Origin: Agarophyton chilense
Lineage: Eukaryota; Rhodophyta; Florideophyceae; Gracilariales; Gracilariaceae
Length of the DNA: 64,000 nt
Reading direction: 5' to 3'
Assembly (NCBI GenBank): GCA_030374765.1
Contig: JARGXX010000003.1
Coordinates: 1,054,001 to 1,118,000 of the forward strand
The notes beneath the pieces were generated by a model. It searched no databases and was not told the DNA's origin. It saw only the letters and a list, made by a program, of their open reading frames with translations. Shown in pieces: positions 1 through 11,297 of the stretch. Each line of letters begins with the position of its first letter. Position 1 is the first letter of the stretch. Position numbers and translations under genes: made by a program.

Positions 1-560
1 TACTGGGAGCAACTAAGTGCTCACGGCCCTTGGGTCAATCGTGAAGCGATCTGGACTTCGCCGTGAGGTTCGAATCCTAAGGAGGGAGATATGTGAAAGA
101 GCAACGATAACGGTTGAGCCCTGTAAGCAGACGGGGCCTGAGGTATCTTACAGACGCCACGTGGACCGGCCGACCTCAGCTGGGCTCATTTAGATTATTA
201 TTTTATTTTACTTAGTGTAATAGATTAGCATTACAGTGCCCGGGAGATCCTAGAGACTCGCCATTGCTATTTACTTGGCTCGAGTGACGCTTCTCCCTTA
301 GAGTAAGGTACGCACCGTTAGGACACTAAATTACCCCCTTTGGTACGTTCGTTCCACCCATTGGCCTTCAAGCCATCGTTTCCGTATCTCCAACCTGTAG
401 GATTACGCATTAAACGCCATCCCATTGAACCAAGTACTCTGGGAGTGCCGCCGTCAAGGATTCGAACCTAAGAACCCGCTCTACCACGCTACCCCAGGTT
501 GAGACCAGTACGCTGACCTACCAGGCCTTGCGTTACAATAGGAGCTTTTAAAAGCCAAAG
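1..560. other. tRNA-like relics, no gene
   Basis: No protein gene is seen here. Two copies of the tRNA T-arm/B-box motif GGTTCGAATCC occur, at about 68-78 (plus) and 458-468 (minus). On the minus strand the second is preceded by an A-box-like run (TAGCGTGGTAGAGCG), but the anticodon arm is missing and the acceptor stems do not pair. These look like tRNA-derived relics, perhaps a tRNA-type SINE or the flank of the copia fossil that follows. No working tRNA is proposed. Confidence 0.3.
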
Positions 561-589
561 AAAAGTTGCTCAAATTAATTGTTCCAGTT

Positions 590-2987
590 CAGGCTTCAAC
601 TTTGTACACATGAGCCTCAAAAGGACTCGTGGAGAGAACGCAGGGAGTGATTCTAGCGCTCGCCCGCACTTGCCTCTCTGAAGCAAAGCTACAATTCCGG
701 TTCTGTTCGTATGACTTCAAATACGTTGTTGACTCAAGAAACTCAGTGCCACACAGTACTATTGGTAGTTGTCCATATGAACTAATGGGTAACATCTCTG
801 ACCCATACAAAAAGCATCTTAGACCATTTGGATGTCGTGCTTTGCTTCAAACATCAAAGAAGAAATGGAAAAAGATGGTAACCAGAATGGTTCCCGGAAT
901 AAATCTAGGACATATAGGGTTTAGTATCTATAAGGGTCCCAAAGACTGAGAGACATTTCTCCCGAAACATGTAGACTTCTTTGAGACTGAATTCCCTGGA
1001 CTGAGTGCTGTGCAACCATCAAGACACTTTTAACCCTTGGAAGAATATGTGGTCTCTTCTACAGTTTGTGACAGCGAGGAATCGTCTACAAAACGTTCAG
1101 AAGAGAGCAGCTCACACGAAAATGATGATAAAAGATCTGAAGATAATTCAATCGATGAGGAAGGAAGTAGTGACCATGATGAGATTGGAGATGTTCTGAG
1201 CATACAAAACCTCCATCCAGAGCATCCCTCAACTTATGATGGAACGAAGTACGATAATGAAAGCGAGAATGTCGCAGAAACTCTCGAACCTGAGCAGACG
1301 TCTTCACATCGCAACAATCTGCTATCAAGAGCCACCCCCGCAATGCCAAGGACTATTTGCACCTCAGATAAAACCATTGTCAAGGAGGCTCATGCCGTTC
1401 CAGATTAGCCCTTCTCGAAAGCGGCGATCTTGAAGAAGTTCCAAAACATCAAAGGGGTCAAGACCTACAGCGTCACCACAGACGCTCCTTCGAATTCTGC
1501 ACTACCCCCTTGACTAATTCTACGTCTGAGAAGAGAAGAACATGGTAATCAACAACTATTTAGTTCCAGGCTGGTCGCCCGAAAAAATCTACAGAAATTG
1601 AGCATTGTGGAAACCAAAAAATTCTGTGCAGCTGGAGCGGGATTGGAAGTATTACGAATCCTTTTGTTTGTACGCATGTTGAAAGAATGGAATTAGAAGC
1701 ATGTTGATGGTAATGGCGTTTTTTGAATGGTCCATTACCAAAAAGTATTGATATAAATGTCCGGTCCCCACATATTAAAGAGACCGCTTGGGTTAATAGT
1801 GACATTGAAAAGCTACAAACATCTCTCTATGAAATTCATAAGAATCCCAAACTGTGGTACCACACTTTGTCGTTGTTCTTGAAGAGAGTTGGTCTGAAAC
1901 AGATTGGAAGTAGATTTTGTGTGCACTAAGTACTCTCGGGAGAATTCTGTTGTTTTACCTGACGACATCGTCGATATCGTCATACTTGGGGAGATTATAT
2001 CAGTATTGGAAATAAAATCTTAGATAATAAAGGAGTACCAATTCAAAGACTTAGGACGCAGTAGCATGTTTCTCAGAGTGCAAGTCTACGAATCAAACAA
2101 TGAGATCATGTTAAGACAAAAGGCTTTCATGTTGAAGATATTGGAGGACACCAACATGGTGATCTGCAAGCCTATACACAGTTTACTTCCGCTGACGCAT
2201 GAACTATATGAACCTTTTCAGACTCCATCTAATGTTGAGAAACATCAAATAGAGGGTGTCCCGTACCGCGAAAAGATGTTAAAATTGTTGCTTCTTTCCA
2301 CTCGAACAAGATCAGACATCAGCACCGCTCTTTTCTGACTAACAAAGTATGTGTCTTGTTCAAGACTACCAAACTGGAAAGCAGTTAAACACGTTTTGCG
2401 TTATTTAAAGGGCTCATTGAATATGGCTGTTTCCATTTATAAGACCGATACCACAACAATTTCGTCGTTGTTTGATGCAGATTGGAGTAAAAAAAGACTC
2501 TCGCAAATCGCGTAGTAGATTGGTTATTCAACTGCGTGGCTCTACAGTGTTATGGATATCGAAGATACAGCCGTGGAGCTTACTGTCGACATGTGAGGCA
2601 GAGGTCTTTGCATTATCAAAATGAATAAGGATCGCTGTATTGGTTCAGCAAATTCTTGAAGAAGATGTAGCACCTATTTCAAATCAAACTACTGTATTTT
2701 AGGAATATCTGCGCAACATATAGTAGAAGATGGAAGTTCTAGATATTCTAAATGTGAAAAACCTATCAGTTCGGTATTGATATGTTAAGGAGATGATTCA
2801 GAGAAGAGTTATAAGTGTAGAATCTACACCATCAGAAAATAATCTAGCTAAGGCTTTGACGAAAATGCTGCCAATTGCAACGTTGGATCATTACCGCCGC
2901 AACCTCGCACTGGTTCCATTACCTTCTCAAGAGTTTGTGTTGAAGAATGCAGAAAAATGGAGAGAAGCAAATGGAATGGTGGAATAG
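590..2987 (+). mobile_element. Ty1/copia retrotransposon fossil
   Basis: Strongly decayed Ty1/copia pol on the plus strand. Recognisable in order are part of the integrase core and its C-terminal side (about 0.63-0.95 kb, with a HSTIGSCPYELMG-like stretch), an acidic linker (1.04-1.4 kb), reverse transcriptase pieces (1.75-2.33 kb) and the copia RNase H end (2.35-2.99 kb). The order integrase then RT is the copia signature. More than ten breaks are present, so it is an old fossil. Neither LTR could be delimited: the 5' edge falls in or before the tRNA-like stretch and the 3' edge is not resolved. Confidence 0.8.
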
Positions 2988-3853
2988 TTTATTTGATCAT
3001 CTGTGCATCTGCATGGGCATAAATGGAAACGTTTACGTACAGCAAGGACGAGGTCACATTCAGGCGACATCTATGATCAAGTCACTACATCCTCATGGAT
3101 TTTTGAGGATTTTCTAAAAGGACTTCTTGCATTTCTTTCCTCTATGACAGTCTCTGTGCATTGGGCACTTAGGTCGTAGAATTTGATGATGACTAGGAAA
3201 TTATTACACTGCATTATAAGAACGATATAACGACAGACGCAAAGCAGACTGGTCATCGACTCAGAAGTCAGCTTTAAGGATTACAGTTTGCATATTCTGC
3301 CTGACATTTTTTCGCAAACTGTACATCAGAGCGCAGAATTTCCCGATTTTTGAGTTTTTCTAGCAGAGACGTAAAAACATTTGGAACGCTGAAATAGTAA
3401 TTTAGTGTCTACACGCCCGAAGAATTGGCCTCACATGAGACCAGTTGGGCCTCATATGAGTCCAGTTCAAATTTTCGAAAATTTAGTAAAAAACGGTGGT
3501 GTCTACACTGCCTCGGCGAATTCTTTTTTCTAAGTAAAACATAAATTTCCTAGACATGTTACAACTGCTTCTAAGTACATTCGTTGGACAGCTGTCTTCA
3601 GTAACACCAGCTCAGTCGTTTCAGGACAGATCGGAGTCTGATAAGCATAGTGTTCAAACCTGATTGAGTTATTTGCAACTTTAACACTCCTAGCGGAGCT
3701 CTACTACTTCTAAAACTTATTATGGTCTAACAACGCATTTTCTTCCTCTTGAACAGCAGACAGAATAAGGTGACATCCGCTAAAGGAATTCTTTCGTCAG
3801 AGATCATGTTACATCTAGCAAGTTGAATAACGCGGATTGAATTAGTAGGTGGC
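2988..3853. other. no gene seen; copia/piggyBac interval
   Basis: AT-rich sequence with no supportable reading frame. It probably holds the 3' end of the copia fossil and the 3' flank of the piggyBac-like remnant. A short near-repeat is visible at about 3,432-3,470 (two copies of a CCTCAyATGAG-CCAGTT-like segment), and a GTGTCTACAC motif occurs at about 3,404 and 3,502. Confidence 0.4.
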
Positions 3854-4960
3854 TTATGGTGATTTGAAATTTTGTTTTATACCTTTAAAACATGCCTCTA
3901 AAAGACGTAAAAACGCATGTTGACATACGAACATAAATGTTGTTGAGTAAATGTTGCTCGAAATGTGATGAATGTCACGCAGATGATCTATAAAACCATC
4001 ACGACCGGTTCGGCTGTGACATAAATAAACATCTATATCGTTGTATTTTATCCATTTTGAACAAACACATTTTGATTTGTAATTGGTTTTGCAGACTTTG
4101 CATCGCCCTTGATATGTTTGAGACGTCAAAGAACAATCTAATTTCGTTCGTTTCCGATTGGTCTTCATTAAATGAATGCCGGTACTAGCTATATATGGGT
4201 TTTCTATTTCATCTTCTTCCTTAAATTTTCTTTTCATAATTTGAATAGCATTCCAGTTGTTATCTATTAATACGTCTACGAGATTACAATAGGAAGTGTG
4301 CGGCATAAGATTAAATTTGTTCCCTTATGCACACTTGTAAAGCTTCCAAGCATCAACCACGCACATTACCAGCAAGGAAGTATTCAATCTAAAAAACCAT
4401 TCCTTCACTTCAAATTTCATTTCTATATTCAGATAATCTTGAAGTGATCTTTTACGCTTATCAAGTATGGAATAACAAGAATAGTACTCCTCGCAAACCT
4501 TTGGAATAGCAATAGAAAGTGGTATTTTTTTTGTTATTGTATCAGTTGCCTTCCATCTTTCATGAGATATGGGAGTTCTTTTTTTGGTACTGCTACAAGT
4601 GCTGATGAAATATCTCCTCTCAGAGTCCAACCAGAGCACAGATATCATCTTTCGATTTAATTCTGGCAGTTTCGCGACTATTGACACCTGCTGGACTCGT
4701 AACGTCATTGAAAGTTCCGTAAAAATGTTTCATGGGAACACTTCTTGTTGCTGTTTTTACAGCCGCAATAAATCGCGTCCTTCTTTTGAAAACTTCTTCG
4801 GCTGTTCCAAAAAATGCAAAATATGAATTGGCACAAAAACAACTCGATCAGTTGAGAACCAACTTTGACCAGTCGCATTATAACAGCTGTTTTATGCGCT
4901 CGTTCAGATTCAGAAGGATGCAAATTTGGTTGCAAAGCGTTCATTGTGATCTCTATTTTG
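3854..4960 (-). pseudogene. decayed piggyBac-like (PGBD) transposase
   Basis: Minus-strand remnant of a piggyBac-type DDE transposase (DDE_Tnp_1_7 family). The segment 4,708-4,325 matches the conserved C-terminal half: an LDSERRYFISTCSS stretch, then IPLSIAIPKVCEEYYS, LDKRKRSLQDYL, and LNTSLLVMCVVDAWKLYK. After a stop, 4,306-3,854 encodes the basic linker and the usual C-terminal zinc-binding tail (GRCKVCK, CVCS, DVYLCHSRTGRDGF, then a terminal His). A further piece (about 4,944-4,705, with KKDAIYCGCKNSNKK) extends it upstream. Reading frames change and stops intervene, and the N-terminal half was not found. No TTAA-flanked terminal repeats could be assigned. It lies just outside the left palindrome arm, so it was not duplicated. 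Confidence 0.65.
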
Positions 4961-5760
4961 AGAATAATTCCAATCTTTCAACAACACATCGTTTTAATTA
5001 CACAATCATTTTCAAGTTTTCTATCAAGAGCAGTGTAATGCAGTAGTTAACTTTCAGTCCATTTCTCCGAGTCGATACAAACGTGACATACTTTCTTCCA
5101 CGCACAAAGAGTGTAATGCGGAACGAGGCGCTGAGTATCGACTTTAGGTTCCATACAGGCGGTTTTATCTTGAACATGTTTCTTTATCTCAATCTTTTTC
5201 ATGAGCCGCTGCGTGCTCATTGAAAGCAAGCAAAACTTTTTGCGTGGCCGAGTGACACTCAGTGTTCGTCACCATACTAGTAGTGTGATCTACGACAGTT
5301 GTTTCTCTCAGCATAACACGTTTTATTGTTTTAAATGTTGCAATATAACTACTTCATATTAACAAAACAAACGAGCGATGTATTTTTATTTTCCGCGTTA
5401 TTTAAATAGCTTAAAGTTTAAACTGATTTTTTCTGGGTTTCATATTTCGGTTCTATGGAACACAGAAAGTATGTAAAGCGTTGTGTGAGTCCAAAAACAA
5501 TCATTACACATGTATGTTATGACATTCAAAGCGTTAAATTTGGAATTCTGTAGTTTAGCTTTGTGAGGTTGTTGCTGCAAAAGTGACTTGTCGAAGTTTA
5601 AATATCTGACATCCGATGGTCGTGTAACGTGCTAGGTAAGCACTGGGAGAATTATAGCGATCATCCTTCGAAGATTCTTCATTTTTTCAAGAACATCTTT
5701 CACACATTAAGCACTGTTTAAGAATCTGTACCAAGATGTTTGCGTTGAAACAGGTAACAG

Positions 5761-6380
5761 TCAGAAAGAACGGCATGAAATGGCTGTATGTGACCATTGA
5801 CTTCGACAATGAGCTAGTTTGCCTTTAAAGACAACAAACGGATTGTAAGATTGGCATGAGGCAGCACCAACAGACATTGTGGTGTCGCGCCTCGAGTTCC
5901 CTTTCGTTTCGAGAGACATATGCCTGGGGTTTGCATTATTCATCCCAATACCTTCGCGTATACTACGTCCTTTCAGTTTTGCAAACAGAGCTACAGAATT
6001 GTCAGTCTGAAAGATATTATGTGCATTTCGAATGTTGGGACGCTTCATGGTTGCCTTAACTTCTTCATGTTTTCTCATTATCTGTATCTTTTTCTCTCTC
6101 TTCCATTCGTGATCTAGTCTTCCAACATAAACTTTCAATAACTTTTTTCTGTTCTCTTTGTCTAGGTGTCTGTTTCTTTTCCATCGTATGAAAGATAGAA
6201 CTAGTCGTGGCTTGACAAAAGCATGCCGTCAAAGCTTCAAATTGTCATTATTTTCTCGTCGACTCGTTCGGAGCAGAGCCCTATCGACTATGAAACTGAA
6301 TTGGAAAAAGTTTTTGCATTGTCTTCGTACGAACCCCACACCTTCACTGGGCTCTAATCGATCCGAATGGATTTCTTAGC
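5761..6380 (-). pseudogene. possible DDE_1 (pogo/Tigger-like) transposase fragment
   Basis: An open minus-strand frame at 6,138-5,761 contains MSLETKGNSRRDTTMSVGAA followed by YNPFVVFKGK. This resembles the conserved block of pogo/Tigger-type transposases in which a TGHEK..TVMLA-like stretch precedes a PPFVIFKGK-like motif. Upstream minus-strand sequence to about 6,380 is partly open in other frames. The assignment rests on this one motif, so it is tentative; the catalytic aspartates cannot be placed. The segment is duplicated exactly in the other arm (53,927-54,546, plus). Confidence 0.35.
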
Positions 6381-8337
6381 AGCTCAATCACACTCCGCAC
6401 ATCAAAAGAAGGTCTTCCAGAACAGATATCACGATGCCAGTACACACAAAAGCCTTCATGGATTGCGCAGTTGGCGCACCTCCTTCTAGAGCAACATTGC
6501 CAACGCTTTTGTCAAAGTCAAGTGCAAATCTCGCGTAGGGCATTTGTGTTCTTGAGATGCATCTTGAATGTTCGAAGGTACGAAGGTACGAACGGTAAGT
6601 GACAGTACTTTTAGTTTACCGTTTACTGACCCCCTAGATCAATTTCACTGACAGTCGGGCCCGGCAAATGCAGCCCTTTATGTGTCTCCATAATTACGTT
6701 CAGAAAGAAAAATTACAGGCGAAGTTGGACTGCAAAACTGTTGTGTCACAATTAATGTCAGATGAATTATCGCACCGATTGCGACCATGCCTACCAAATT
6801 AGGATATCAACAAACCTAGGAAGGCGCAACGCTGTACGAATGCCACACTTTTGACAAGCAAGATTTGTCCTGTACCCATCTTGTGTTGCGATGAAAAGTT
6901 TCGTTCACTTCTCTTCCCAAAACACCCATAATGCTTCAACGACGAACTCTTTTCTCCTTTGTCCTCTGCTATATTTATTTTAATGAGGAAATTCTGTTTT
7001 TTTTGTCAAACTCTTCTATAGGCTAAGGTACTTGCAAAATTTTTGGAGACGAGAAATATCTAATTGCAATCTTCTTGGAAACGAGAACAGTCTAATTGCA
7101 ATCTTCTTGGAGACGAAAAGTCTGTAATTGCAATCTTATAAGAGCTTCATGCAGAGATGTACACAATTCTATGTGCTCGCAATTGAAAGGGATATCTATT
7201 TCTGGTTGGAAAATGTTCTACTTTCTCGGTCTATAATTCAACACAGGTACTATCAAATCAACAGACAGAATCATAAACAGAGAGCGTGTACCCAGCCAAA
7301 AGCTGTCAGTATTCGCCAGCATTCGCGACGTGGATGGTGAATTCTTTGCATGTTCTCAATTCTTCTGTGCTGATGCGGCGAAAGTCCGAAACAAGTTTTC
7401 AACACCTAAGCGTCCGTGAATAGACAAGTGTCACAAAAGTGAAGGTTATATCAATAATTAAAAGCGAAACGCTTGTTTGCGACATACCCCAATTCATGCG
7501 CGCCTGATTCTTAAATTTCTAATTAACCCGACAAGCATCTCGGCATTCGTGGAACCTTGTACTGTGACAAGTAAAGATGAGACAAAATTCTATTTCGCCA
7601 CTCGATCCAATAGATCATTCAAGAACTATACAAATGTTGCTCATTACGTTTTTTCAGTCCCACAAAATAATTCGGGGATTGTTAGCACTACTATCCGAGG
7701 ATTTCATTAACTGAGCTACAGAGCTGCCAGGACGAGCGCTATGAAGGCTCGTTTACACCGTACATAATTGTTTCCCAAACAGAATAGTACAGGAGAGTTA
7801 GGCTTTCTGCTTCTTACTTATCATCTACGTAGCATTATGTAGCCACACGCGCCGTGGCTGACAAGTTCCGTACGGTTTCTTTGACCGCAGCGGACCACAC
7901 ATTAGCACCACTTCATTGCTTTAATTGCCAGGTAGTAGCATGGCTTCAGAATGAATGCTTTCTCGACAGAGTTCGCTCACTATTAGTCTGATTACCAAAT
8001 TAGCTGACAGAAAGAACACAATTTCAACGCTTGAGCGGCTCCTTTTCTGACAATCAAACTTTGAATGTCAAAAAAGTTGCCCTGCGCAGCACACACACAA
8101 CGTCAAAGGTATGCATCGAATATCCCCAAACACATTCCCCATTTTGCATTTGGCAATACTTGCGCCTCTCGTGGTGTTGACACAGTTGCGTGTATCTCCT
8201 TCAAGCGCTCGTCTATCGGGCCCATCTTCGTACGCCCCGTGCTACAATGCAAACCCCTTTCAATTAATCTCGCTTCACTTGACTTCGTGGCGAGAGAGGA
8301 CATCCCCAGCATTCGTCTTCAGAATCTTCACAACGCG
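6381..8337. other. no gene seen
   Basis: AT-rich palindrome-arm DNA with only short, unsupported frames. It contains one short tandem repeat (7,041-7,136). The frame at 7,477-7,710 is open for 77 codons in both arms but has no recognisable motif and no support beyond being intact. The segment 5,231-5,760 of the same arm is likewise empty. Confidence 0.4.
7041..7136. repeat. three-copy ~32-bp tandem repeat
   Basis: Three imperfect copies of a unit of about 32 bp, each built as TTCTTGGAGACGA, a short variable part, then TAATTGCAATC. Copies begin at about 7,041, 7,073 and 7,105. The same array is present in the right arm at 53,171-53,266. Function unknown. Confidence 0.75.
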
Positions 8338-8344
8338 TATAAAA
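8338..8344 (+). promoter_or_regulatory. TATA box of the 264-residue gene
   Basis: TATAAAA lies 119 bases before the ATG at 8,463, giving a leader of about 90 nt if transcription starts about 30 bases downstream. Its mirror copy in the right arm is intact at 51,963-51,969. The prediction is from motif and spacing only. Confidence 0.5.
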
Positions 8345-8462
8345 CGAGTGCGAATAGCCATGGAAGGCATCAGTTCTTCTTCAGTGTCTCAGTGTTCTCC
8401 TCCAACTATATACACACGGAACTGAGACGTTAAACATCTTCAACCTTTCAACCTTACCAAAC

Positions 8463-9257
8463 ATGTCATCCACGAATTTGAACAATGTTGCTCCGCAAGC
8501 TCACCCAGCGTATTATGTTCGAAGTATGGAACAGTTCAAAATACACTCCAGTCGCGTCCCATACGTTCAACATTTCGAAGACCAGTTCATCAAATCGGAG
8601 GATGACGTGTGGTTTGGAGCGGTCTTTGTTGTGCCCGAGTGTCTTGGAAAGAACTGGAACGCTGAAAAGGAGAAACGGATGACGGTCAATATACTGACAA
8701 GGCGGCTGGGGTCGCTAATAGCAGAAAGTTTTTGCGATCTCATGCGCGCAAGCCCCGAATTGCAAATAGCATGGCTTCAGGTTTGCAAAATGGAGGCCTC
8801 TCCTGGGATGAATGATGCATTCCAGCTGAATAGCCTATATGGAAGAGAGACTCCTGGTGATACGAAAGACACCCCAGGTATTTCTCTTCCTTTAGAGATT
8901 TCCCTGGCTTGGGACGAAGACGCCCTTTGCTCCATGCTCATTGTCGATGAAAAAGAGGGGCAGCGGTGTGGTGCGTCGGGAGAGTTGGGAACGTTTGCGG
9001 GCATGTTGGTAAAGGAAGCGGCGGCCCGGGTGACTGCGGAGTGGGAGCAGCAAATTCCCGGTTCACGAACAACCGTGGGGAAGATAACAAGAGTTGCTCC
9101 CTCCGGAAGGTCGCTGCGGGGGGTGTATGAAAAGCCAGAAGGGATGGTGAAGAGCAGAGCGTTATTTTCTCCGCCTTGGGATACATCTCTAAGCAATGGC
9201 TGGAGCTCTGCTCTGACTTCAAAAGGACTTTTGGACCTCATTCATAGTGGTACATAG
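8463..9257 (+). CDS. unrecognised 264-residue protein, left-arm copy
   Basis: An uninterrupted ATG-started frame of 264 codons ending at TAG. I do not recognise a family. The protein looks soluble: no signal peptide or membrane segment, mixed acidic and aromatic composition, a WFGAVFVVPECLG stretch near residues 50-64, a Gly/Thr-rich middle (about 125-145), an acidic CSMLIVDEKEG segment, and a helical KEAAARVTAEWEQQ region near residues 190-205. The start follows a TATA box and has A at -3. It lies about 0.7 kb outside the Harbinger element, so nothing shows it belongs to that transposon. The copy in the other arm (51,050-51,844) differs by one Glu/Lys exchange, which shows the frame has stayed open in both copies. 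It could be a lineage-specific host gene or an unidentified element gene. Confidence 0.65.
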   Translation: MSSTNLNNVAPQAHPAYYVRSMEQFKIHSSRVPYVQHFEDQFIKSEDDVWFGAVFVVPECLGKNWNAEKEKRMTVNILTRRLGSLIAESFCDLMRASPELQIAWLQVCKMEASPGMNDAFQLNSLYGRETPGDTKDTPGISLPLEISLAWDEDALCSMLIVDEKEGQRCGASGELGTFAGMLVKEAAARVTAEWEQQIPGSRTTVGKITRVAPSGRSLRGVYEKPEGMVKSRALFSPPWDTSLSNGWSSALTSKGLLDLIHSGT

Positions 9258-9983
9258 TAATGCGAGGGACGTCTGTGAATATAAGAACTAAAAAATTTGT
9301 CCCACTCGCATGATATTTTATTGAAGCCACCCGAGAGCATGACGCGCATTTGCGGCCTTGTATGATGACTGCATTTGACGTGGAGGTGACCTTGTCAATT
9401 GGCTTGGAGGATCTTTGTTCCTGTTCGCGAATCATTTTTGTAATGTTTCCGTTCAACCTAAGTCATAATATAACCCAGCATAACCCAAGCATCTTCCCGC
9501 TCGACTTGTAAATCTAACTGCGACTGGCTTTCACCCTCGAGTATGCGCCACCACGCGCACACCTCCTCTCGGGGACGTAGTCATTCTGTGTCGGATACCA
9601 ACCTCCTTCTCTTGCATTGTGCCACGAGTGTTGTGGATTGTTTTTCTTTTCTTTTCCTCCAATTCTTCCTGTGCTACTTGTTGTGGGTTTAACTATGTTT
9701 ATTTGTTGTGTTGTTTTTTTAGCGTCTAACTGGGCAGCAGGCCTTTACTGCACTGATCTCGGGAGAGAGAGTTGCGGAATCGCCTAGAGGTTAGAATGCA
9801 TGTACAGAGGAAATTCTCGATAAACTGAACATTTTGTGGCGGCTCACGTAGGTGAAGAAGTTCAGTGTGTTGCATAGAAGCGCCCAGCTGCGAAAACTCA
9901 GCCATTACTGACAGAGCAATCTCCGGCCATAACTTGTTCTATCCCATAGCTCTGGGAGAGATGGTCATAGCTTATCGTCGCCG
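9258..9983. other. no gene seen; gene to Harbinger interval
   Basis: Non-coding sequence between the 264-residue gene and the Harbinger target-site duplication. Around 9,540-9,600 the two arms differ by several clustered substitutions and a 1-bp indel, unlike the near-identical sequence on both sides. A T-rich run lies at about 9,640-9,720. Confidence 0.4.
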
Positions 9984-9986
9984 CTG

Positions 9987-10013
9987 TACAAGTATACACT
10001 TCCAATAGTGTGG
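9987..10013 (+). repeat. Harbinger left terminal inverted repeat
   Basis: About 27 bp starting TACAAGTATACACTTCC and ending AATAGTGTGG. It pairs with 13,893-13,919 at all but two positions. The preceding CTG is the target duplication. Confidence 0.9.
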
Positions 10014-10744
10014 GTGAAATATTAGTGTGGTAGCACTAATTGCTGTGGCCCACACTATTTATTGTGACCCACAATCGGATTGCGACGTTAATTGGTGTGT
10101 GTAAATTATATGAAAATGGCCGACGACGGTGCCTGCAGGCAACAGCTGCGCTCACGAGACAGCTGATCTCGAAGAACAAATGCTTAAATTCTGAAAGCAA
10201 TGTCCCTCACCGCGTCCCCAATCCTCGCGGCTTTTGCCAACCAATCCGGTAACCATGGCTCTCTCGCGACTGACTCACCAGATCAAGCTGTAATCGAGAA
10301 CAACATCACGGCAAGTAGTGAACATCTCAATAACGCGAGCGACGGAAAAAAAACGAAACACACAGTACGTGTTGACAATGTCGCAAAAGGCTGTGATCGC
10401 ACGTTGAATGATCCAACAGACAAGCGAGCACGGGAGTAGAGCAATTTGTGCTCGCGCAGTGCAACATTTTCAGCAATTCTTTCGTGGCACAACATAGGCC
10501 AACTTGCAACGAGCGAGCCGTTATTATCAGGATCGCGATGAACATTGTCTCGCTCATAACAAAAACGGCAGCACAAATTCCTCTTTCGTCCTTTTTTTGT
10601 AAACAGGTTGCGCAAACTGGGTGTCAAATTCAATGATAGTTTACTCCGTAAACTGGCACTGCATCTTATTAGGAATAGTAATATCAGTGATTATTCTGGC
10701 AGCTTGAGAGATTCTAGAAGCTAACACTATATATCTTGGATCAC

Positions 10745-11170
10745 GTCACAACCAAATGGGTGCAGTTTTTCATGCAGGAAAACTGTATTGTCAGCAGTTC
10801 TCAGTGCAGGAAATTGATGGTAAGGTCTTCAAAACAAGAACAGATCGAAAGAGAAGTCGCATATCATTTACGTGCTTTGTAGAGCGAGTTTTTGAATGGG
10901 GCACTTCAGGAAGAAAATGTATACAATGCTGACGAAACACACTATTGTGTCAACATGAACGACCACAAAACGTCGGCCTTAATCGGAAACGTCAAAGTAA
11001 GGTAAGCAAATGTGGTATCAGGAGAGAAAAGAGTGACCATGATGGTTTTGGTTGCTGGGGGCCAATCGTGCAGTTATTGGAAAGCCCATATTTATTTTCC
11101 GAAACAAGGCTAGGGGCTACCCAGTCCGTGGTCTTCCGGACAATGTGGCCGGTGTCCCCCACAGCGGACG
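10745..11170 (+). pseudogene. decayed DDE_1 (pogo-like) transposase fragment inside Harbinger
   Basis: Plus-strand sequence resembles the middle of pogo/Tigger-type (DDE_1) transposases. Visible pieces are EQIEREVAYHLRAL and QEENVYNADETHY (10,846-10,950, with the family's NADETH catalytic Asp), KTSALIGNVKV, then VVSGEKRVTMMVLVAGG (about 11,010-11,065). In another frame, ARGYPVRGLPDNVAGVPH matches the YPIRGVPDNVPGV block (11,110-11,165). In-frame stops and at least one frame change are present and both ends are missing. It is unrelated to the Harbinger transposase and was presumably captured by, or inserted into, the element before the inverted duplication, since the right arm has it too. Confidence 0.6.
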
Positions 11171-11297
11171 GAGTTGTTTGTGTAGAATGCACAAATATCA
11201 TTTGGCGTAGAGATCCTCCCAACTCCCACACAACCCTACTTGTGCCCGCCTCTTTCTTTCATCCACTCGGTCCTGGTGTTGTCCACATCTGTTCGCA

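Noticed and set aside
1-560. Intact tRNA genes at the two GGTTCGAATCC motifs
   Set aside because: Acceptor and anticodon stems cannot be formed; kept only as relics.
7680-7735. tRNA-like A-box (TAGCTCAGTTAATGA) on the minus strand, also at 52.6 kb
   Set aside because: No B-box, no matching D-stem or acceptor stem; permuted or intron-bearing tRNAs known in red algae were considered, but no set of arms fits.
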